Counted from the stretch's first letter, positions 44,132 through 52,965 are shown. The stretch is DNA of 64,000 nucleotides from an uncultured Ruminococcus sp. (GCA_900066355.1 FMEL01000007.1:98268-162267), one strand, 5' to 3'. Notes: generated by a model not told the origin, from the sequence alone. Translations and numbers: made by a program.

Positions 44132-45167
44132 TGTCAGAGATAACTGTAAATCTGATTTCTGAAGGTATCACGGAAACAACATTTGATGAAATGATTGCAA
44201 ATGCATGGTATTCGGTGCGGGAATTTCATATTCATCTTAGTGGTTTGCAGGCGGATGGAATGGTTCGTGATGGTCTGGAGCGTGCGATTTTACAGCTTAC
44301 GGAACTTAGTACACTTCCGGCAAATGCGTCAAAAGTAGAAATTAAAAATGTTATAAGGGAACACAATGTGGAGCTGAAAAAGTTTAAAGAACAGCTTACG
44401 AATATGGTGCCATACAGGGCTTTGGCGGGATTTTTTTCTCACAGTAAAGAAAAAGCCGACTGGAATAGTATTCGCCGTATGAGGACATACATCAGAGAAA
44501 TCAATGACAATGTGACGCCACTTCCTTATATTTTGGGTGAGAGCAGCAAGCTAAAAAAAGAAGTTCGTTTTCATTCAGATTGGATCAAGATGATTCAGGA
44601 TAATACGGTTAATATTCTTGGATGGATTCAATATGAAAAGGTCAAATGGCTGCAAAACAATAATTCGGAAGTTACCGGACTTATTTACAAACTGGCTCCT
44701 ATGAATGAGAAAATGCGTAAGTTGTCCAATGTCCGGAAATTATGGGAAGGGATTCTGGAAATACAGGGGATTCGTGATGTATTTACAGGAAAAGAGATGT
44801 TCCAAAGCAGTATGATGTAGATCATTTTATTCCATGGTCATTTGTAATGAATGATGAATTGTGGAATCTCATGCCGATGGATTCTTCTTTGAATTCCTCG
44901 AAGAGCAATCACCTTCCGAAATGGAATCCTTTCTTTAAAGATTTTGCGTATAATCAGTATATCTTGTATGGAATGATTCATGAAAATGAGAACATACATA
45001 AAAGATTTGAAGCCTGTTATCGAGATAACCTGCATTCTATCTGGGCTGGACAGGAACTATATCGAAAGGGGAATACAGAGGAAGAATTTTATAATATTCT
45101 GGAGAAGAATATGTTGCCGGTGTATGAGTCTGCGAGACGGCAGGGGTATGAAGTTTGGGAGTGTTGA
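44131..45167 (+). pseudogene. HNH endonuclease, frameshifted
   Basis: Residues 1-228 are helical (SEITVNLISEGITETTFDEM) up to GIRDVFTGKEMF. The frame then breaks near 44802, where one C appears to be missing; in the next frame the HNH core continues as QYDVDHFIPWSFVMNDELWN, MDSSLNSSKSN and ends YEVWEC at 45167. DVDHFIPWS plus the NSSKSN segment are the usual HNH metal and DNA-contact elements. With the methyltransferase just upstream it may have been part of a restriction-type pair. The gap 45168-45383 shows no gene. Confidence 0.8.
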
Positions 45168-45383
45168 GTAATCTTACGTAAAAGAATCGGAAATTATTAT
45201 GATGGATAATTGACACTCTTAGCCCAATTTGTTATATTAAAATTACATATCTGGGAAAGTTCTTTAACCGTTCGGTTATCCAATCCCCATATGCGAGAAC
45301 AAGAAAATATGGCGGAGGGGATGAGGCAGAACGTGTAAAACCATCGGCATTCTTCTTTGCCATCATAGAAAAGGAGAATGTGG

Positions 45384-46247
45384 ATGCAAAGAAGAAAACT
45401 AGAAGAATTGAATCTGATGGATGATTTCCTGTTCAATGCGATGTTAACCCATCCGGAGACTGGAGAAAAATTTACACACACAATTTTGAAGCTGCTGTTT
45501 AATCGAGATTTTAAAAATCTGAAAGTGAGCGCGCAAAAGTTTTATGCAGGTATGAATACGGATTTGCGTGGAGCAAGGCTGGATGTTTGCATCGAAGGCG
45601 ATTGTGTGGATATAGACGGAGAAGATATCCCATCGGTATATGATGTAGAACCAGATCAAAATGACAAGGCGAAAGCAATCGCAGCATTTCCGAAGCGGTC
45701 GAGATTCTATCATGCGATAATTGACAGCAGGAGTTTGAAATCCGGAGAGGATTTCGGGAAGCTGAAGCAGGTTTATGTGATTTTTATTTGTAATTATGAT
45801 CTATTTGGATATGACAGAGTGTGGTATACAATAAAGAATCGCTGTCTGGAAGAACCGGAGATGGATTACGAGGATGGAGCGGTGACAATTGTGTTATATA
45901 CCAGAGGAACAAAGGGAAAAATATCAGAGGAACTTCGTCAGTTTTTGAATTATATGGAGAACACGGACCAGAATAATGCGGTGAACGATGAACTGAAAAG
46001 TATTCAGAGAATGGTGGACGCAGTGAAGCGAGACGGGGAGGTGTCATTGAGGTATATGAAGAGTTTTGAACATGATCAGTTAATGTATGAGCGAGGAATC
46101 GAGCAGGGACGTCTGGCAGAAATAAAAAATACAGAAAGAGAAAGACAGAATACAGAAAAAGAAAAATTACGTGCGGATATGGCACAGAGCCGGATCAAAG
46201 AGTTAGAAGCTGAATTGAGAAAATATAAAGAAAAATCTAGAGCTTAG
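45384..46247 (+). CDS. Rpn-family recombination-promoting nuclease / PD-(D/E)XK transposase-like
   Basis: The 287-residue protein begins QRRKLEELNLMDDFLFNAML, the typical start of the Rpn/PDDEXK_2 family. The nuclease core has RLDVCIEGD (Asp) and YDVEPDQND (Glu-x-Gln variant), and FPKRSRFYHAIIDS. The C-terminal 70 residues are a charged coiled coil. The start at 45384 is preferred over the ATG at 45378 because AAGGAG is only one base from the latter. Rpn proteins are toxins or mobile nucleases; which applies is unknown. Confidence 0.88.
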   Translation: MQRRKLEELNLMDDFLFNAMLTHPETGEKFTHTILKLLFNRDFKNLKVSAQKFYAGMNTDLRGARLDVCIEGDCVDIDGEDIPSVYDVEPDQNDKAKAIAAFPKRSRFYHAIIDSRSLKSGEDFGKLKQVYVIFICNYDLFGYDRVWYTIKNRCLEEPEMDYEDGAVTIVLYTRGTKGKISEELRQFLNYMENTDQNNAVNDELKSIQRMVDAVKRDGEVSLRYMKSFEHDQLMYERGIEQGRLAEIKNTERERQNTEKEKLRADMAQSRIKELEAELRKYKEKSRA

Positions 46248-46297
46248 TTAGCTGGAGGCTAAATCTTGTAAAGTTTGTGTATTATATTTTAGAGGAA

Positions 46298-46337
46298 AAG
46301 AAGTTGTGCAGAAAAACTTGCCGGCTTCTTTTTTTTA
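46298..46337 (+). terminator. Weak terminator after the Rpn gene
   Basis: AAGAAG and CTTCTT enclose a 21-base loop followed by a run of T. Confidence 0.4.
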
Positions 46338-46399
46338 TTATAAATTTATTGAGGTGAATATTACGGTGCAGCAGGCGATGGATTTCGCCCCGGATTATT

Positions 46400-46576
46400 C
46401 ATGAAAGCAGACCAAGCGTATTTGGTGGTTTAAAGCACTATGACAATAAAGGTCATAAGGTTGGAGAGTCAAGGCCGGGTGTATTTGGTGTAAATCATTA
46501 TGACAATAAGGGTCATAAAACCGGACATAGCAACAGGGGAATATTTGGAGACTGGAAACATTATGATGATAAATAA
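46400..46576 (+). pseudogene. Remnant of a tandem-repeat protein (HYDNKGHK repeats)
   Basis: An open stretch without a start codon reads as three units of about 21 residues: SRPSVFGGLKHYDNKGHKVG, SRPGVFGVNHYDNKGHKTG and a last SNRGIFGDWKHYDDK before TAA. Just upstream in another frame GFRPGLF (46378-46398) looks like a further unit. The repeated R-P-G-V/I-F-G and HYDNKGHK motifs are clear, but I do not recognise the family. It is a 5'-truncated, frame-broken remnant. Confidence 0.55.
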
Positions 46577-46605
46577 TTTTGCAAAAGATGAAGGAAGCGA
46601 ATTTA

Positions 46606-46910
46606 ATGTCTAAATTATATTTTACATTGACAGGAACTAAGTATATCATGGACAAGATTTTTTGGAAAAAGATATGCAGATAAAGTTAATTAAAGAACCG
46701 GATAATGAGCATGATAAAGAAGCAATAAAGGCAGTACTGGAACCATTGGGTACGATTGGATATGTGGCAAACAGTCCATATACAGTTCTGGGTGAATGCA
46801 TGAGTGCAGGAAGATTATATGATAAAATCGGAAAGCAGGCTATTGGGACGATTAAGATCGTGACAGGAAATGGAATCATCTGTGCGGTAAGTACAAAAAA
46901 GAAAAAATAA
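46606..46910 (+). pseudogene. HIRAN-domain protein, frameshifted
   Basis: From the ATG after AAGGAAG the frame reads MSKLYFTLTGTKY, then shifts. The other frame continues HGQDFLEKDMQIKLIKEPDN, HDKEAIKAVLEPLGTIGYVANS and VLGECMSAGRLYDKIG to the stop at 46910, which is a complete HIRAN domain. One base seems missing in TATATCAT near 46637. HIRAN domains bind damaged or 3'-ended DNA and also occur as small stand-alone proteins like this. A shortened product from ATG 46662 is possible. Confidence 0.75.
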
Positions 46911-47054
46911 GCAAAATTTTTAGGGAGAGTATATAGATTATTTGGGAATCTCGTATTAAAATATTAATGAATCAGAAGGAATGTGGACGAAAGACAAAAT
47001 CTGGCAGTTTGAGGAGTTGTTTTTATAAATATATGATGAAGGGAAATGGGGGTT

Positions 47055-47279
47055 ATGGAAATAAGAAGTATTCTGATTAAGGACACAACGAAAGCGGAGA
47101 GAATCCGTATTGTTCAGGAAGGGCTGAATCAGTGTGGCGGAGCATGTGATTTCTGTAATGGTTGTGACAATCTGGGTGGCGGATCCGTAGATGCTTTTTA
47201 TGAGCCGTACATTAATGGTGAGAAAGAATTGCGTGAGCTTAACGAAGAATACAGAAGCAACACAGGGCTCGTAAAGTAG
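47055..47279 (+). CDS. Small Cys-rich protein (first of a tandem pair)
   Basis: The 74-residue protein has a Cys motif CGGACDFCNGCDNLGGGS around residues 31-48 and then YEPYINGEKELRELNEEYR. The next gene has the same layout, so the two are paralogues. Four or more Cys in a C-x4-C-x2-C-x2-C pattern suggest metal or [Fe-S] binding. The ATG at 47046 with GAAGGG upstream is an alternative start adding three residues. No function is known to me. Confidence 0.6.
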   Translation: MEIRSILIKDTTKAERIRIVQEGLNQCGGACDFCNGCDNLGGGSVDAFYEPYINGEKELRELNEEYRSNTGLVK

Positions 47280-47284
47280 GTGTG

Positions 47285-47482
47285 ATGATGAGACCACCGG
47301 AAATCGAGAATTCTACGGAAGAAGAACGTAGAGAATATATAAAAAATACTTTCAGATGTATTGCTGATTGTGATATGTGTGGCTTATGTACTGTATTTCG
47401 CGGAAAAGATCCAGAGGTTGCCTATGCAGATTACATTAGTGGCAAGAGAGATTACTTGGATGTATCAAAGGATTACAGGTAA
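47285..47482 (+). CDS. Small Cys-rich protein (second of a tandem pair)
   Basis: The 65-residue protein starts five bases after the previous stop; AGGTG lies just upstream. CIADCDMCGLCTVFRG gives C-x3-C-x2-C-x2-C, followed by YADYISGKRDYLDVSKDYR, which parallels the end of its neighbour. Both are acidic and short, with no membrane segment. They probably form one operon with the ArsC-like gene 48 bases downstream. Confidence 0.6.
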   Translation: MMRPPEIENSTEEERREYIKNTFRCIADCDMCGLCTVFRGKDPEVAYADYISGKRDYLDVSKDYR

Positions 47483-47529
47483 GACACAAAATGCAATGCA
47501 CAATAAATAGGTATTGTTAGGAGAATAAG

Positions 47530-47871
47530 ATGAACATACAGATTTTTGGCACAAAGAAATGTAATGACACTAAGAAAGCAGAACGTTTTTTCAAGGAACG
47601 TGGCATTAAGTATCAGTTTATTGATATGAAAGAAAAAGGTATGAGTAAGGGTGAGTTTACATCCGTTGCACAAGTAAATGGCGGGCTTGAAAATATGATC
47701 AACTGGGAAGGCAGGGACAAAGATACACTTGCGTTGGTCAAGTATATTGCGGATGAAGATAAACTGACGAAAGTACTCGAGAACCCGCAGGTAATTAAAA
47801 CGCCTGTAGTCCGAAATGGAAAACAGTCTACACTGGGATACCAGCCGAATGTGTGGAAGAGTTGGAAATAA
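47530..47871 (+). CDS. ArsC/Spx-family thioredoxin-fold protein
   Basis: The 113-residue protein has the ArsC fold: NIQIFGTKKCNDTKKAERFF with a single active-site Cys at residue 11 (CNDT, not the CxxC of Spx), DMKEKGMSKGEF, and the cis-Pro region IKTPVVRNGK. It is close to arsenate-reductase-like proteins of unknown substrate in Firmicutes. The start follows TTAGGAG. A terminator follows. Confidence 0.85.
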   Translation: MNIQIFGTKKCNDTKKAERFFKERGIKYQFIDMKEKGMSKGEFTSVAQVNGGLENMINWEGRDKDTLALVKYIADEDKLTKVLENPQVIKTPVVRNGKQSTLGYQPNVWKSWK

Positions 47872-47926
47872 TATATGAACCAAGACAGAAGCATAACTGT
47901 TCCATTATATATAATTGATTAAGATT

Positions 47927-47957
47927 GACATCTACCAAATGGCAGGTGTCTTTTTTA
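47927..47957 (+). terminator. Terminator after the ArsC-like gene
   Basis: GACATCT pairs with AGGTGTC (G-U pair inside) followed by TTTTTT. Confidence 0.75.
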
Positions 47958-48027
47958 AATTATAAGATATACAAAATAAACAAAAATATAAAATATATAA
48001 CAAAACCATTGTATAATTAAAATAAAA

Positions 48028-48046
48028 ATGATAGTATCACTATCAT
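48028..48046 (+). promoter_or_regulatory. Palindromic operator before the TetR gene
   Basis: ATGATAGT and ACTATCAT form perfect 8-base arms around ATC, downstream of a TATAAT at 48012-48017. Position and symmetry fit an operator of the TetR-type protein encoded 70 bases on. Confidence 0.6.
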
Positions 48047-48117
48047 AAAGGAATAAATGAAAAATCACATTGATAAACATTAAAATATTACACAAAGGGG
48101 AGAGGAAGGCACTGGAA

Positions 48118-48759
48118 ATGACAGAGAAAGTAATTTCGACAAGGACGCGTCAGGCGCAGCAGCGCAGGGAGCGGATACTCGGAGCTTCTATGGAGCTTTT
48201 CTGGGAAAAATGCGTGGAAGATGCGTCGATGGAAGAGGTGGCGAAGCGTGCGGGAGCGGGGCCGGCCACGGTGTACCGGTATTTTTCTACAAAGATAGAA
48301 CTGGTGATTGAAACTGCCGAATTATATTGGGAGAGGGTTGCGAGGAAATATCTGCAGGAACTGGAAGAGGCAAATACCGGTTATGCGCAGATTGAGAAGA
48401 CACTGGATATTTTTTATAAAATATTTCAGGACGAAAAACCTTTTTTGAAGTTTTTGCAGGAGTTCGATGTTTTTGTAAAAAAATATCAGATATCAGAAGA
48501 AAGGCTGACGGATTATGAGAGTGGAATCCTGAAGTTGAAGCCATATGTGACAGATTCACTGGAAAGAGGTTTAGCAGACAATAGCCTGTTTTTTACCTGT
48601 TCTGTAGATGAGATGTATTTTTCGCTGATGCATACGTTATTGGCATTGATGGAAAAACTGGCAGTCGGAGGGGATATTCTTTCTTCGGATCAGGAAGTCG
48701 AAGGGCAGAAACAGTTTCAGATTGTCACGGAGTTACTGTTAAGAGGAATCAAAGGATAA
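48118..48759 (+). CDS. TetR family transcriptional regulator
   Basis: The 213-residue protein has the HTH ILGASMELFWEK..ASMEEVAKRAGAGPATVYRYF at residues 20-60 and a helical ligand domain. The start at 48118 is preferred (AGAGGAAGG upstream) over an in-frame TTG at 48070 that would add 16 unconserved residues. It leads a GPH transporter and an alpha/beta hydrolase, 24 bases before the former, and probably represses this operon via the palindrome at 48028. Confidence 0.9.
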   Translation: MTEKVISTRTRQAQQRRERILGASMELFWEKCVEDASMEEVAKRAGAGPATVYRYFSTKIELVIETAELYWERVARKYLQELEEANTGYAQIEKTLDIFYKIFQDEKPFLKFLQEFDVFVKKYQISEERLTDYESGILKLKPYVTDSLERGLADNSLFFTCSVDEMYFSLMHTLLALMEKLAVGGDILSSDQEVEGQKQFQIVTELLLRGIKG

Positions 48760-48783
48760 CATCATCTTATTAGGAGGTACAAC

Positions 48784-50151
48784 ATGAAAAAATTAACAAC
48801 AGCAAAAATATGGCAGTTTGCAGCAGGGCAGTTTGGGTGGGCAATGTTGTCCGGTATTATTTCGAACTGGCTCGTTTATTTTTATCAGCCGGATCAGGCA
48901 TCGATCAACCAGGGACAGACGGTATTTATTCCACAGGGGCTTGTTGTGCTTGGTATTTTTACGATTATCGGCGGAATCACGGCATTCGGAAGAATTTTTG
49001 ATGCATTTACGGACCCGATGATCGCATCATGGTCTGACCGATGCACTTCGAAGAACGGGCGTAGGATTCCGTTTTTGAAGTGGGCCTCATTGCCATTGGC
49101 ACTTTCAACGGTGCTTGTTTTCTGGTCGCCAGTAAATAAAAACAGCTGGATCAATGCAGCCTTTTTGCTCGTAATGATTCTGGCTTATTATCTTTCTATC
49201 ACTGCCTATTGTACTCCGTATAATGCATTGATTCCGGAGCTTGGACATACACAGCAGGAAAGACTGAATATTTCAACAGTGATTTCGTTTACTTTTATTG
49301 CCGGAACTGCGGTGGCATATCTGGCACCGACGATCTGGGGAGCCTTTATTCCGACATTTGGAAGAGTTGGAGCTATCCGTATTACATTTACTCTGATGGC
49401 AGCGGTGGCTTTTATCTGTATGCTTGTTCCGGTCTTTTGTATCAGAGAAAAGGATTATGTAAATACGGTTCCGGCGAAAGAATCTGCTTTTCGTTCTCTT
49501 GTTTCCACATTCAGAAACGGAGAGTTTCGCAAATTTGTAGGATCGGATATTTTTTACTGGATCGCACTTACTATGTTTCAGACAGGCCTGCCTTTTTTTG
49601 TTACCAGCCTTCTGAAACTTCCGGAAACCATGACAACACTATATTTTGTCGGGATGACGGCATTATCACTGGTATTTTATGTTCCGGTGAATAAACTTAC
49701 ACCGAAACTTGGCAAGAAAAAGATGATTTTGTTTGCATTTGCAGTATTCAGTCTCGCTTATTTCTATACAGGATTTATGGGAAAAATATCGTTGATTCCG
49801 GCGACAGTTCAGGGGGTGATTCTGACTGTTGCAGCGGCACTTCCGATGGCAATTTTCGGCATTCTTCCACAGGCGGTTGTGGCGGATATTGCACAGAGCG
49901 ATTCTATAAAAACGGGAAGCAATCGAGAAGGTATGTTTTATGCAGCAAGAACCTTTGCGTTCAAACTGGGGCAGAGTCTTTCTATGCTGATTTTTACAGC
50001 CGTTTCTACCATTGGGTCAGGAGACGGAACGGGATATCGCATGGCGGCTTTTGGTGCGACGGTGTTCTGTTGCATCGGAGGAATCATACTGGTATTTTAC
50101 AATGAGAAAAAAATCAACGGTATTATTTGTGGAAAACAACAGCAGGGATAA
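48784..50151 (+). CDS. GPH-family MFS transporter
   Basis: The 455-residue protein has about twelve membrane helices and the GPH loop GRIFDAFTDPMIASWSDRCTSKNGRR after helix 2, with SITAYCTPYNALIPELG in helix 5. It differs clearly from the other GPH symporter at 26 kb. The start follows TTAGGAGG. It lies between a TetR regulator and a lipase-like hydrolase, so the cargo may be an ester or glycoside cleaved by that hydrolase. Confidence 0.9.
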   Translation: MKKLTTAKIWQFAAGQFGWAMLSGIISNWLVYFYQPDQASINQGQTVFIPQGLVVLGIFTIIGGITAFGRIFDAFTDPMIASWSDRCTSKNGRRIPFLKWASLPLALSTVLVFWSPVNKNSWINAAFLLVMILAYYLSITAYCTPYNALIPELGHTQQERLNISTVISFTFIAGTAVAYLAPTIWGAFIPTFGRVGAIRITFTLMAAVAFICMLVPVFCIREKDYVNTVPAKESAFRSLVSTFRNGEFRKFVGSDIFYWIALTMFQTGLPFFVTSLLKLPETMTTLYFVGMTALSLVFYVPVNKLTPKLGKKKMILFAFAVFSLAYFYTGFMGKISLIPATVQGVILTVAAALPMAIFGILPQAVVADIAQSDSIKTGSNREGMFYAARTFAFKLGQSLSMLIFTAVSTIGSGDGTGYRMAAFGATVFCCIGGIILVFYNEKKINGIICGKQQQG

Positions 50152-50184
50152 AAGAAGTGGTGCAAAAATCTGGAGTATACGAAT

Positions 50185-51180
50185 ATGAAAATCATACAGG
50201 AAGAAAATTATGAATATGCAATGCGAAATGAAGTAGAACCATATCTGGCAGCACACTGCTGGGACAAGTTTGTTACTGGAGCAAAGGAAGACGGAGAGGG
50301 CAAAACAACTCGGGCAGCGAAACTTCATGTTAAATTTTATGAGACGGAAAGGCCGAAAGGTGTGGTGATCGTCAGTCACGGTTTTACCGAAGGTGTACCA
50401 AAATATGATGAGATGGTTTACTATTTCCTGAAAGCAGGTTATCATGTATGCATACCGGAGCATACGGGACACGGTTTAAGTTACCGGCTTACAGAGGATC
50501 CGTCGTTAGTACATATTGATACATGGAAACGTTTTGTACGGGATTTTTTGAAAATATGCCATCATACAGTAAGAAGATATCCGAATCTTCCACGCTTTTT
50601 GTTCGCTCATTCGATGGGCGGTGCAATCGGTACGATTGCCGCTGCGTGGGAACCGGATCTATTTCAGAAAATCATACTGAGTTCGCCGATGATCCGACCA
50701 CTTACGGGAAATGTGCCGTGGCCGTTGACTGTTGCAATCGCACAGACGGAATGTTTTGTGGGAAGAGCGAAGAAATATGTGATTGGACAGAAGCCATACG
50801 AGGGAAATGAAACTCTTGAAACAAGTGCGGCTGTGTCAGAAGCACGATTTACAAGATACAATGAAATCCGCAAACGGTGCAAAGATATTCAGACAAGTGC
50901 AGCTTCCTATGGCTGGCTGCTGGCATCCATAAAAATGAGCTGGTATTTGCAATATTATGGATGGAAAAAACTTGTTGCACCGGTTATCATTTTTCAGGCG
51001 GAAAAAGATGCATTTGTTTCAGTCCGCACAATGCAAAAATTTGCAAAGAAGATACAGCGGCGAGGGAAGACTTCCTGTGAGTATGTTTGCATACCGGAAA
51101 GCAAACATGAAATTTTCGGAAGTGATGATAGGATTGTGAAGGCATACATAGAGCGGATTTTAAATTTTATGGCGAAATAA
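50185..51180 (+). CDS. Alpha/beta hydrolase, monoacylglycerol-lipase-like (Hydrolase_4)
   Basis: The 331-residue enzyme has the oxyanion region VVIVSHGFTEGVPKYDEMV, GHGLSYR, the nucleophile elbow FAHSMGGAIG near residue 140, the acid in FQAEKDAFV and the His in PESKHEIF near 308. No signal peptide, so it is cytosolic. It follows the transporter by 33 bases. Ester or lysophospholipid cleavage is the family theme; the substrate is inferred to be the transporter's cargo. Confidence 0.88.
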   Translation: MKIIQEENYEYAMRNEVEPYLAAHCWDKFVTGAKEDGEGKTTRAAKLHVKFYETERPKGVVIVSHGFTEGVPKYDEMVYYFLKAGYHVCIPEHTGHGLSYRLTEDPSLVHIDTWKRFVRDFLKICHHTVRRYPNLPRFLFAHSMGGAIGTIAAAWEPDLFQKIILSSPMIRPLTGNVPWPLTVAIAQTECFVGRAKKYVIGQKPYEGNETLETSAAVSEARFTRYNEIRKRCKDIQTSAASYGWLLASIKMSWYLQYYGWKKLVAPVIIFQAEKDAFVSVRTMQKFAKKIQRRGKTSCEYVCIPESKHEIFGSDDRIVKAYIERILNFMAK

Positions 51181-51199
51181 AGACAGCAAGGAGCTTTTT

Positions 51200-51796
51200 A
51201 TGGATCAAAATGAAACGCAATGGGACAGGTTATTAAAAATAAAAACAACCGGACGGGATGATTCGCATTCGGATCAGTATCGTTATCCATATGAGCCGAC
51301 GCAATATTGTGTACTGGAGCGGCTGGCACACAGTGGGCTGATCGGCAAAAAAAATGTGCTGCTTGATTATGGAACCGGAAAGGGGCGCGTCTGTTTTTAT
51401 TTGTCTTATCAGACACGATGCAGATCCATTGGGGTAGAATATGATGAACGGATTTTTAAAGCTGCAGAAGTAAATGTGAAACATGCGGTGTCAGGAAAAA
51501 GAATTATTTTTGAACCTGTCAGTGCAGAAGATTATCCGGTACCGACAGAGGTGGACAGATGCTATTTTTTTAATCCGTTTTCGGTAGAAATTTTGCGGAA
51601 AGTGCTGGCAAGAATTTACGAATCGTATTATGAAAATCCGAGAGAAATTTTGCTGTTTTTCTATTATCCGTCAGAAGAGTATGTAAGCTGTCTGATGACC
51701 GAAGAACAGTTGATGTTTTATGATGAGATCAGCACAGAAGATCTATTTGAGGGTAAAAATACCCGGGAAAAGATTTTGATATTTTCAGTGGAATGA
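51200..51796 (+). CDS. Class I SAM-dependent methyltransferase
   Basis: The 198-residue protein has motif I VLLDYGTGKGRVCFYLS near residue 55, an acidic SIGVEYDERIFKAA loop and CYFFNPFSVEILRKVL, which takes the place of the usual (N/D)PPY motif. The start follows AGCAAGGAG. Target not predictable. It may continue the operon of the hydrolase, 19 bases upstream. Confidence 0.82.
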   Translation: MDQNETQWDRLLKIKTTGRDDSHSDQYRYPYEPTQYCVLERLAHSGLIGKKNVLLDYGTGKGRVCFYLSYQTRCRSIGVEYDERIFKAAEVNVKHAVSGKRIIFEPVSAEDYPVPTEVDRCYFFNPFSVEILRKVLARIYESYYENPREILLFFYYPSEEYVSCLMTEEQLMFYDEISTEDLFEGKNTREKILIFSVE

Positions 51797-51814
51797 GGAG
51801 AAGAATGTAAAATA

Positions 51815-52537
51815 ATGCAGACGGACTATAATACCTACGAAGGGCTTCGGGCGATACTTGAGAAAGAAACACCGATTCTTATTGCGCAGATTCGTGCGTT
51901 GTATAGAGAATTAGATAAAAAATTTCATCTTCAGGGAGCAAAAGTGCCTATAACTTTTGGATTTGAGACGGATTCATTGGGATCCTATAATCAGAATGGA
52001 CACGGGCAGAAAGAACATTTTCATTTTTCACTGTTTTTTATAGGATATGCAGTGAAAAATCCGCTCAGTAAAGAAGACAGAATGGATCTTTACAAACACG
52101 AATATGCACATTACATGAGATACAACATGCCTGTTCCGAAGCAGTATCAGTGGCAGCCGGGGATTCACGGAAGTGCATGGAAATACTGCTGTTCGTTAGT
52201 TGGTGCGGCACCAACTCCCTATTACAAAGCAGGCGAGGCACTGATGAACCACAATTACGAAAAAACTCTCAGGAATCCGATTCACGACAAAACAGTTGCT
52301 ATACGGGATCAGCATCGAAGAGAGCAGGAATACAGAAGAACTCAGAATGTGATCATAAAATATGAAACAGGGGAAAGCGTCGATCACCCGAAGTTCGGTG
52401 AGGGAATAATAGAAAAAATAGAACAGCAGCCGGGCTCTGTGACGCTTCATATCCGCTTCGGAGAAGACCTTAAAGTTATCGATCAGAAATGGCTTATTCA
52501 GACAAAATACAAAAAGGGAAAGATCCAGAGAGATTGA
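51815..52537 (+). CDS. SprT-like zinc protease with PcrA/UvrD-tail-like domain
   Basis: The 240-residue protein has a zincin motif YKHEYAHYM near residue 92 (HExxH with Tyr at position 3), and HGSAWKYCC near 119, which resembles the GH..W third-ligand element of SprT. The C-terminal part (about 180-235) reads VDHPKFGEGIIEKIEQQPG..HIRFGEDLKVIDQKWL, very like the Tudor-like tail of PcrA/UvrD helicases that contacts RNA polymerase. A protease directed to transcription or DNA-bound complexes is a reasonable inference. A shorter copy of residues around GQKEHFHFSLFF recurs as a remnant at 60.4 kb. Confidence 0.75.
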   Translation: MQTDYNTYEGLRAILEKETPILIAQIRALYRELDKKFHLQGAKVPITFGFETDSLGSYNQNGHGQKEHFHFSLFFIGYAVKNPLSKEDRMDLYKHEYAHYMRYNMPVPKQYQWQPGIHGSAWKYCCSLVGAAPTPYYKAGEALMNHNYEKTLRNPIHDKTVAIRDQHRREQEYRRTQNVIIKYETGESVDHPKFGEGIIEKIEQQPGSVTLHIRFGEDLKVIDQKWLIQTKYKKGKIQRD

Positions 52538-52574
52538 ATAATCAGTAACAAATCACGAAAGGAGGAACAGGATC

Positions 52575-52805
52575 ATGCGTCAGGAAAAATTTAAGATGGA
52601 GAGACCGGGGCTCCTGGAAATAGGAGATAAAGTGCAGATCTCGGAATTTCAGTCTTATATGAATTACAGTTATATCATAGAACCGGCAGTTGCAATGTCC
52701 GGCTGCTACAAAAATGCAGACCGCATTAAGGCAAAAGAAGGCATTGTAACCAATATTGAGCATACACCGCAGGGATATTACATAACAGCGGAATTTGAAG
52801 CGTAA
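52575..52805 (+). CDS. Small hypothetical protein
   Basis: The 76-residue protein has a strong site (GAAAGGAGG, 6-7 bases before ATG). The sequence EIGDKVQISEFQSYMNYSYI and then EGIVTNIEHTPQGYYITAEF suggests a small beta-barrel (KOW/SH3-like) fold. It is 37 bases after the SprT-like gene, whose C-terminus also has a small beta fold. Not recognised otherwise. Confidence 0.7.
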   Translation: MRQEKFKMERPGLLEIGDKVQISEFQSYMNYSYIIEPAVAMSGCYKNADRIKAKEGIVTNIEHTPQGYYITAEFEA

Positions 52806-52818
52806 TGAAGAGGAATAT

Positions 52819-52965
52819 ATGGCTTTGGTATGGCTGATGAATTCATTGGAAATGCCGTTGGCAAATGTATGCGGCCATGGAGATGTCCGGATTCCAGCAA
52901 GAGACGTGATTATGAAATGTTGCAAAAAAGTAGGGTTAAAAGTGGAAAATTTGGAGTGGCACTGA
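52819..52965 (+). pseudogene. Short coding remnant
   Basis: After the small gene a 48-codon frame reads MALVWLMNSLEMPLANVCGH, ARDVIMKCCKKVGL and NLEWH then stops. A following piece in another frame reads NDIARKVLAYIPDDFSGNGF. The residues look real but there is no ribosome binding site of quality, so the 52806-53080 stretch probably holds remnants of a lost gene. Family not recognised. Confidence 0.35.

Noticed and set aside
43601..45167. An intact restriction-modification pair
   Set aside because: Both the methyltransferase and HNH genes are frameshifted as written, and the methyltransferase lacks the NPPY/DPPY motif of DNA-modifying enzymes.
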